Source of the DNA: Bisbaumannia pacifica
GTDB lineage: Bacteria > Pseudomonadota > Gammaproteobacteria > Pseudomonadales > Halomonadaceae
Direction of reading: 5' to 3'
Length of the DNA stretch: 64,000 nucleotides
Assembly (NCBI RefSeq): GCF_007989625.1
Contig: NZ_BJUK01000005.1
Coordinates: forward strand, 62,001-126,000
A program made the translations under genes and the position numbers. Below are positions 58,479 through 64,000 of this stretch, piece by piece; position 1 is the first letter of the stretch; each line of letters starts with the position of its first letter. The notes under the pieces were generated by a model. The model ran no database searches, was not told the origin of the DNA, and saw only the letters and a program-made list of their open reading frames with translations.

Positions 58479-59750
58479 CTAGAGCCTCCGCAGCCAGGCG
58501 CGGCATTGCGCCTCGCTCATCTCGCCGGCGAGCCCGGCACGCACCGCCGCCTGGTTGGCCAGATTGACCGCGCTGCGCCCGGCATAGGCCGGGGCCCGGT
58601 ACCAGACCGCGGTGGGCACCTGGTGGTCCCGGTAGTAGGCCTTGAAGGCCTGTTCGTCGGAGGCGCCGCCGAACAGCAGCCAGCGGGTGCGCGGCCAGCC
58701 CTCGCCGTTGCTGAATACCAGGTTGAGGCCGAAGGCGACCCGCTCGATGAAATCGTCCTGGTAGCTCTCGGGGCTGCCGTCGAAGTTGCTGAAGAAGTAG
58801 ACCCGCTGGCCGCCGTCGAGGATCACCCAGCGGGCGAAGTGGATGGTATCCACCTCGGCCAGCTTGCCGCGGTAGAAGACCCAGGCGCTGGCCAGGTGCA
58901 GCAGCCATAGCGCCGGATAGAGCACCAGGCGCCGGAAGGGCCCGGCCTGGATGCGCCCCACCGCCGAGAGCTGGTTGTGCAGGCCATGGTCCTCGTCGGC
59001 CTCGAGGCGGCGCACCTGGGCGTCTCGGGGGCGACGATTATGGGGCGCGTTGGCGATCTCGTGGCCGCGCAGCAGGACCAGCGCCAGTAGGGTCAGCGGC
59101 CACAGCAGCAGGGCCAGCACTAGCCCTGCCAGGGCGATGGCGCCGAGCAGCCCCCCGCCCTGCAGCCTGCGCCAGCGGGACGGCCCCTCGGCGGGGCTCA
59201 GTGCCTCGCGCAGGTCATCGCGGCCAGCGACGAAGCGAATCAGCGCCCGGCGCACCGCCTGGGGCGACTGGCCCCGCCAGTCGTGCGTGTCCAGGTAGTC
59301 GCGTAGGGCATCATGCAGGCGTCCCTCGAGCGCCACCTGGGCCAGGGTGCGCCCCAGGGTATTGACGTAGAAGGCCCGCACCGGCAGCCGGTGGGCGTCG
59401 AGGAAGTCGTGCACTCGGGCGGGATCGGCGGGGTCGGGGAAGTCCTCGCAATGGCGGAGCAGCTCACTGAGGCCCGCGCCGCCCGCCGCGGCGATGGCCG
59501 CCAGGCAGGGGGCGATCTCGCCGTCGATATTGGCGGCCAGTACCAGTTGCGGCGGGTAGCGGCGCCCGCCGCGGCGGAAGGCCTCCGGGAGTAGCACCAG
59601 GCGGGCGAAGTGCACGCCCTCGAGGTTTGCGAAGGGCAGGACGGCGTTGCCACCCGGGTCGCCGCGCATGGCCTCGAGCCGCGCCCGCACCTCGGCCTCG
59701 TGGCCGGGCTTGAGGGTCATCACCAGGTTGAGTGCCGACTGCCCGCGCAT
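58479..59750 (-). CDS. Membrane-anchored protein with duplicated HFAR module, partner of the Dyp-catalase fusion
   Basis: 423 residues from ATG 59748-59750 (MRGQSALNLVMTLKPGHEAEV). Two related segments bracket a hydrophobic region: VHFARLVLLPE...LVLAANIDGE (about 45-80) and IHFARWVILDGG...VYFFSNFDGS (about 300-330). The latter continues into GLNLVFSNGEGWPRTRWLLFGG. The membrane region is about residues 195-225, with a second short hydrophobic stretch near 280. The repeated module has the look of the ferredoxin-like half-barrels that build Dyp peroxidases, without heme ligands that I can see. Function unknown. Confidence 0.6.
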   Translation of the reverse strand: MRGQSALNLVMTLKPGHEAEVRARLEAMRGDPGGNAVLPFANLEGVHFARLVLLPEAFRRGGRRYPPQLVLAANIDGEIAPCLAAIAAAGGAGLSELLRHCEDFPDPADPARVHDFLDAHRLPVRAFYVNTLGRTLAQVALEGRLHDALRDYLDTHDWRGQSPQAVRRALIRFVAGRDDLREALSPAEGPSRWRRLQGGGLLGAIALAGLVLALLLWPLTLLALVLLRGHEIANAPHNRRPRDAQVRRLEADEDHGLHNQLSAVGRIQAGPFRRLVLYPALWLLHLASAWVFYRGKLAEVDTIHFARWVILDGGQRVYFFSNFDGSPESYQDDFIERVAFGLNLVFSNGEGWPRTRWLLFGGASDEQAFKAYYRDHQVPTAVWYRAPAYAGRSAVNLANQAAVRAGLAGEMSEAQCRAWLRRL

Positions 59751-59942
59751 CGCCCTGCCCCCCGTCCCTGTGTTGGCGTGGGATCGGCGGCCCGGGTGGC
59801 CGCCCGTGATCAGCAGTCTAGCCACTCCCGTCGATGGCAGTCTAAGAAAAGCGTTGACTATACTTCTCTCGCCTTACCGCCGATCGAGGAGGACGCGGCA
59901 CGCCGCCCCCGGCCCCTGCGCGTTCCCAAGGAGGATACCGGC
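59751..59942. promoter_or_regulatory. Divergent promoter region of the heme-protein cluster
   Basis: 192 bases between the two divergent arms. Toward the dioxygenase-like gene a TATACT box occurs in GTTGACTATACTTC near 59850-59862, and a strong AAGGAGG ribosome site is at 59928-59934. No clear operator was found. Confidence 0.45.
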
Positions 59943-62900
59943 ATGTCTGCCGTGCGCGAGGATGCCACCCGCTCCACTGGTCGCCGCCCCGGCTCGCTAT
60001 TCCTTCGGTGGGCACGACGATCGGCACGGCAGTCGGTACGGCTATCGGCTGTCATGCTACTGGCGAGCCTGGCCGCCCTGGCACTGCCCGCCGTCGGCCA
60101 GACACCCCACGAGTCGCCCGACGAGGCGCCCCTCACCGACCGGGCCGGTTCCCATCCCGAGGCCGACCACCCCAGTTGGATGCAGACCTGGCAGGCCCTG
60201 CGCGCCTGCCGGCGGATGCTCGGCGGCGGCCTGCTGGAAGTGCCCGACGACCGCGCCGACCGCTTCCTGGGCAAGGTCCGCGAGGACACCGCCCACTGCC
60301 GTGGCGGTCGCCGCGCCCTGGCCTTCCTGGCCCTCGACACCCCCTGGGTCGACTGGCAGAGCTACTGGGCCACCGGCGACGGCGCCTCGCGCAACGCCCG
60401 CTACGACGAGGGCTGGATCCGCTCCCTGGTGGGCGGGCTCAGCGAACGCATCCACGCTAACCCCAATGCCCGCGGCATCGACGGCGCCCTGCTCGACCTG
60501 GAGTTCGCCCGGGTCGAGCTGATCAAGTTCAACCTCTTCGACAACCTCACCTATGCGGAGTACGTGCGGGGTCGCGACGGCGCCCCCGGCCCCACCCTAC
60601 GCCGCTGGGACGCCCTGCGCCTGCCGCCGGAACACCCCCAGTATGAGGCGGTGGGCGGCGCCGGCGAGCAGCGCTGCCGGGGCGAGCTGATCCGCCACCG
60701 CACCCTCACCGGCATCTGCAACGACATCGACAACCCGCGCATGGGCGCGACCCGCACCCCCTTCGCCCGCAACGTGGCATTCACCGAGACCTTCCCCGAT
60801 CAGGGCCATACCGAGCTGACCCGCAACCGCCACGGCGAGCGCCTCGACTTGATGACCCCGGACCCGCAGCGCATCAGCCGCGAGCTCTTCACCCGGCCCC
60901 AGTCACGGCCCGAGCTGTGCAACCAGGGCCGGGGGCTGCCCGGCCACGATCCCGCCGCCCACTGCGACTACCAGGCGGCGCCCTTCTTCAATGTGCTGGC
61001 CGCCTACTGGATCCAGTTCATGACCCACGACTGGTTCTCGCACCTGGACGAGGGCGAGAACGACCGCCGCCGACTGCTGCCGGCGGGCTGCGACGACCCG
61101 GCCCTGGGCTGCCGGCCGGAGGATCGCTTCCAGCCCAGCCTGGTGGCCGAGGATAGTCCGCCGGCCAGCTTCGACCACGCCGGCGAGCGCTACCTGGAAC
61201 GCGCCCACCGCATCTTCGACAACACCGTCACCGCCTGGTGGGACGCCTCACAGATTTACGGCTACGACGAGCGCAGCCGGCGCCGAGTCATGCGCGACCC
61301 GGAGGACCCCGCCAAGCTGCGGCTCGAGCCCCTGGCGGACGGCGCGGATGGCTACCTGCCGCTGTTCGGCCCGAGTTGCGAGACGGCCAGCGAAGGGAGC
61401 GACTGCGACCCCATCCACCCGGTCTGGAGCGGCCAGGAGGCCGCCGCCTTCCCGGACAACTGGACCCTGGGCATCGCCTTCTACCACACCGTCTTCAGCC
61501 GCGAGCACAACGCCTTCGTCGACGCCTTCCGCGAGCGCGCCGCCGCCACCCCCGAGGCGGACTCCGGCCTGCGCGACCCCGCCGCCCCCGAGCGGGTGAT
61601 CCGCTACGCCGAGGTCAGCGACGACGAGCTCTTCGAGGCGGCGCGCCTGGTGGTCGCGGCGATGATCGCCAAGATCCATACCATCGAGTGGACGCCCCAG
61701 CTGCTCTACAACGAGCCCCTCTACCGCGGCATGAACTCCAACTGGAACGGCCTGCTGGCCGAGCATCCGCTGATGGACGGGGTGATGAATCGGGTCGTGG
61801 AACGCCTGCGCGACTCCGACGACGACCGCCACGCCAATGCCTGGTACTCGGTGCTGGCCGCCGGCCCCGGCATCTTCGGCATGGGCAGCGAGCGCTACGC
61901 GGGGCACACGGTGTTCTCGCCCCTCCACCCAGGCCGCCGGGACCTCTGGTCGCTGGCCGACCCCGAGCACGTCAACGGCGGCACCAACCACTTCGGCTCG
62001 CCGTTCAACTTCCCCGAGGAATTCATCACCGTCTACCGCCTCCACCCCCTGGTGCCGGACCTGCTGGAGCTGCGTCGACTCGACGCCCCCGACCGCATCG
62101 CCCACAAGGTGCCGGCGGTGGAAGGCTTCCGCGCCGGCGCCAGCGAGCTGCTGCGCGACCATGGGGTGGCGGACTGGGCGCTGAGCCTGGGCCGCCAGCG
62201 CCTGGGCCTGCTCACCCTCGGCAACCATGGCCAGTTCCTGCAGAACCTGCCGATGCCCCACCTGGAGGGCTCCGGGCGCCTGGATATCGCCGCCCTGGAT
62301 ATCATCCGCGACCGCGAGCGTGGCGTACCGCGCTTCAACGAGTTCCGCCGCCAGTATGGCCTCAGGCAACTGACCGGCTTCGACGACTTTATCGACCCGC
62401 GGCTGCCGGCGGACCATCCCGAGCGCCGGCGCCAGGCCGAGCTGGTGGAGCGCATGCGCGAGATTTACGGCCAGCACGAGTGCGATGCCGACAAGATCAT
62501 CTCCCACGCCTACCGGGACGCCGAGGGCAACTACCCCAACGACTGCCTGGGCCACCCGGACGGTAGCCTGGTGGACAATATCGAGGACGTGGATGCCGTG
62601 GTGGGCTGGCTGGCCGAGCCGGTGCGCCCCCACGGCTTCGCCATCTCCGAGACCCAGTTCGTGGTGTTTATCCTCAACGCCTCCCGGCGGCTGTTCAGCG
62701 ACCGCTTCTTCACCTCCAGCTTCCGCCCGGAGTTCTACACCCAGCTGGGCCACGAGTGGGTGCTCAACAACGGCCCCGACGGCGTGGTCATGGAGGCCGG
62801 CACCCCCAACGGCCACCGCCAGCCGGTGTCGCCCATGAAGCGAGTACTGCAGCGCAGCGTGCCGGGGCTGGCCGAGGAGCTCGAGCCGGTGATCAATGTC

Positions 62901-62993
62901 TTCGACCCCTGGGCCCGGGATCGCGGCGACTACTACTCCCTTGAGTGGACGCCACGCCCGGGCGCCGAGAGCGATGACGCCTTCGCCGATTAG
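59943..62993 (+). CDS. Exported animal-heme-peroxidase / fatty-acid-dioxygenase superfamily protein
   Basis: 1016 residues from ATG 59943, with AAGGAGG eight bases before. A basic N-terminus and a hydrophobic core (about 32-52, ending ALPAVGQ) predict a signal peptide or anchor. The heme domain has distal histidine 362 in FMTHDWFSH, AKIHTIEWTPQLLY (His579), and FITVYRLHPLVPD with Tyr698 three residues before His701. Tyr-Arg-x-His is the catalytic-tyrosine/proximal-histidine signature of alpha-dioxygenases and linoleate diol synthases (PGHS relatives). About 300 N-terminal residues are extra compared with plant alpha-dioxygenase. It overlaps the next gene by 20 bases. Confidence 0.82.
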   Translation: MSAVREDATRSTGRRPGSLFLRWARRSARQSVRLSAVMLLASLAALALPAVGQTPHESPDEAPLTDRAGSHPEADHPSWMQTWQALRACRRMLGGGLLEVPDDRADRFLGKVREDTAHCRGGRRALAFLALDTPWVDWQSYWATGDGASRNARYDEGWIRSLVGGLSERIHANPNARGIDGALLDLEFARVELIKFNLFDNLTYAEYVRGRDGAPGPTLRRWDALRLPPEHPQYEAVGGAGEQRCRGELIRHRTLTGICNDIDNPRMGATRTPFARNVAFTETFPDQGHTELTRNRHGERLDLMTPDPQRISRELFTRPQSRPELCNQGRGLPGHDPAAHCDYQAAPFFNVLAAYWIQFMTHDWFSHLDEGENDRRRLLPAGCDDPALGCRPEDRFQPSLVAEDSPPASFDHAGERYLERAHRIFDNTVTAWWDASQIYGYDERSRRRVMRDPEDPAKLRLEPLADGADGYLPLFGPSCETASEGSDCDPIHPVWSGQEAAAFPDNWTLGIAFYHTVFSREHNAFVDAFRERAAATPEADSGLRDPAAPERVIRYAEVSDDELFEAARLVVAAMIAKIHTIEWTPQLLYNEPLYRGMNSNWNGLLAEHPLMDGVMNRVVERLRDSDDDRHANAWYSVLAAGPGIFGMGSERYAGHTVFSPLHPGRRDLWSLADPEHVNGGTNHFGSPFNFPEEFITVYRLHPLVPDLLELRRLDAPDRIAHKVPAVEGFRAGASELLRDHGVADWALSLGRQRLGLLTLGNHGQFLQNLPMPHLEGSGRLDIAALDIIRDRERGVPRFNEFRRQYGLRQLTGFDDFIDPRLPADHPERRRQAELVERMREIYGQHECDADKIISHAYRDAEGNYPNDCLGHPDGSLVDNIEDVDAVVGWLAEPVRPHGFAISETQFVVFILNASRRLFSDRFFTSSFRPEFYTQLGHEWVLNNGPDGVVMEAGTPNGHRQPVSPMKRVLQRSVPGLAEELEPVINVFDPWARDRGDYYSLEWTPRPGAESDDAFAD

Positions 62994-64000
62994 GCCCCGG
63001 CGGTTGGCCCTGATGGCGCTGCTGGCGACCCTGGCCGGCTGCGGCGAGGAACCACCGCCGGCGCTGGGCGAGGAGCGCGTCGCCCCCGGCGAGGCGGCCC
63101 TGGGCGCGGCCATGACCGAGCGTATCCTCGAGATCGGCGAGCGCCACCGGGCCACCGGCGAGCCCATCCCGCGCTTCAACCAGCCCAAGACGGTGGCCTG
63201 CGCCACCGCCACCTTCGAGGTGCCACCCCTGGACGACGACCTGGCGGTGGGGCTCTTCGCCGAGCCGGGCCGCTATGAGGCGCTGGTGCGTTTCGCCAAT
63301 GCCACCCGGCAAGATGACCGCGACAAGGACCTGCGTGGCGCCTCGCTGCGCCTGTTCGGAGTACCGGGGGCCGAGAGCCTTGCCGGCCCGCCGGGCCAGC
63401 AGGACTTCCTGTTCAACAGCCACCCGGCGCTCTTCGCCGGCACCCCCGAGGCCTTCTACCGCTTCGTCGAGGCGGTGGCCGACGGGCGCCTCTGGTGGTA
63501 CTTCGTCAACCCCCTGGCTCCCCAGCCCCGCTCGCTGATGATCGCCCTGCGCGCCCGCGACCGGTCCGTGAGCCCCTTGGCTGAGACCTACTGGAGCACC
63601 ACCCCCTACCGCTTCGGCGAGGGCCACGCGGTGAAATACTCGCTGCGTTCCTGCGCCGGTGCCCCGGCTCCCATGGCGGCCCCCGACCCGGATCACCCCG
63701 ACCACCTGCGCCATGCCCTGGCCGAACAGCTCGCCGAGGGCGAGGCCTGCCTGAGCTTCCGGGTGCAGTTCCAGACCGACCCGCAGGCCATGCCCATCGA
63801 GGACGCCTCGGTGGTGTGGGACGAGCACGCCTCGCCCTTCCGCCCGGTGGGCCGACTCACCCTGCATCGCCAGGCCATCGATACGCCCCGGGCCCTGGCG
63901 CGCTGCGAGTCGACGGTCTTCAACCCCTGGAACAGCCACCCGGCCCACCGCCCCCTGGGCGGCATCAATCGCCTGCGCCGGGCCATCTACCAGGCCGCCG
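62974..64000 (+). CDS. Catalase-like lipoprotein, 3' end cut off by window
   Basis: 342 codons are visible without a stop. It starts at ATG 62974 inside the end of the dioxygenase-like gene. MTPSPIRPRRLALMALLA leads to the lipobox LAGC (cysteine 23). The body is catalase-like and aligns with the C-terminal part of the 55842-58475 fusion: CxSxxFEV-type KTVACATATFEV, VQFQTDPQAMPIEDASVVW, NPWNSHPAHRPLG and R-x3-Y (Arg335, Tyr339). The distal histidine position is Val74. Heme may still bind through Tyr339, but peroxide chemistry would be altered. It is translationally coupled to the dioxygenase-like gene. Confidence 0.8.
   Translation, partial: MTPSPIRPRRLALMALLATLAGCGEEPPPALGEERVAPGEAALGAAMTERILEIGERHRATGEPIPRFNQPKTVACATATFEVPPLDDDLAVGLFAEPGRYEALVRFANATRQDDRDKDLRGASLRLFGVPGAESLAGPPGQQDFLFNSHPALFAGTPEAFYRFVEAVADGRLWWYFVNPLAPQPRSLMIALRARDRSVSPLAETYWSTTPYRFGEGHAVKYSLRSCAGAPAPMAAPDPDHPDHLRHALAEQLAEGEACLSFRVQFQTDPQAMPIEDASVVWDEHASPFRPVGRLTLHRQAIDTPRALARCESTVFNPWNSHPAHRPLGGINRLRRAIYQAA

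Noticed and set aside
59610-59942. Upstream extension of the dioxygenase-like gene
   Set aside because: It overlaps the divergent gene and lacks a ribosome site, while ATG 59943 has AAGGAGG and a signal-peptide-like N-terminus.

Overview
The window is GC-rich, densely coded chromosomal DNA from a gammaproteobacterium. Gene order and protein content (Pseudomonas-type gltA / sdhCDAB-sucAB-lpd-sucCD block, siaABCD, TtgR-type efflux control, TRAP transporter) suggest a Halomonas-like organism (Halomonadaceae). This is inference; there is no rRNA here to confirm it.

Layout. 1-2.8 kb: an amino-sugar (nag) operon on the minus strand under a GntR-type repressor with a readable promoter and paired operators. 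3-5 kb: rnb (RNase II) followed by an odd echo of its own last codons. 5.1-9 kb: siaABCD, a phosphatase/kinase/partner-switch/diguanylate cyclase signalling operon, then a glycosyltransferase and a flippase-like membrane protein (9-11.2 kb). 11.3-24.5 kb: the TCA cycle block, sdhCDAB-sucAB-lpd-sucCD on minus and gltA divergent on plus; SucB carries two lipoyl domains. 24.6-28 kb: a 3-hydroxyisobutyrate-dehydrogenase-like gene, an intergenic DnaA-box/A+T-rich cluster, tRNA-Glu, tRNA-Ala and gltX. 28-34 kb: scattered housekeeping and regulatory genes (SDR, LysR, XRE, lipoprotein, DksA-like, dusA, a zinc deacylase), with a possible small RNA near 29.8 kb. 34.2-41.6 kb: a TtgR/AcrR-type repressor and a tripartite RND pump (outer membrane channel, fusion protein, RND), with TtgR/AcrR-like operators at the promoters. 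41.8-52.3 kb: fasciclin protein, NIF3-like protein, TRAP transporter, two Nudix hydrolases, a 2-oxoglutarate oxygenase, universal stress protein, alcohol dehydrogenase, deaminase, a lysozyme-like protein and a YHS protein.

52.4-54.3 kb holds a gene for a hydrolase/OsmC fusion, with base use unlike its surroundings, lying between two ~140-bp direct repeats of the 3' end and hairpin of the preceding gene. This looks like an acquired insertion.

55.8-64 kb is the most unusual part: a divergent cluster of heme proteins. One arm encodes a fusion of a Dyp-type peroxidase with a catalase-like domain, preceded by a membrane protein with an internally repeated module. The other arm encodes a 1016-residue exported member of the animal heme peroxidase / fatty-acid dioxygenase superfamily, with the HDW and Tyr-Arg-x-His signatures, and overlapping it a catalase-like lipoprotein (cut by the window end) that lacks the distal histidine. 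By analogy with known dioxygenase plus catalase-related enzyme pairs, this could be a fatty-acid hydroperoxide (oxylipin) system. That function is a hypothesis.
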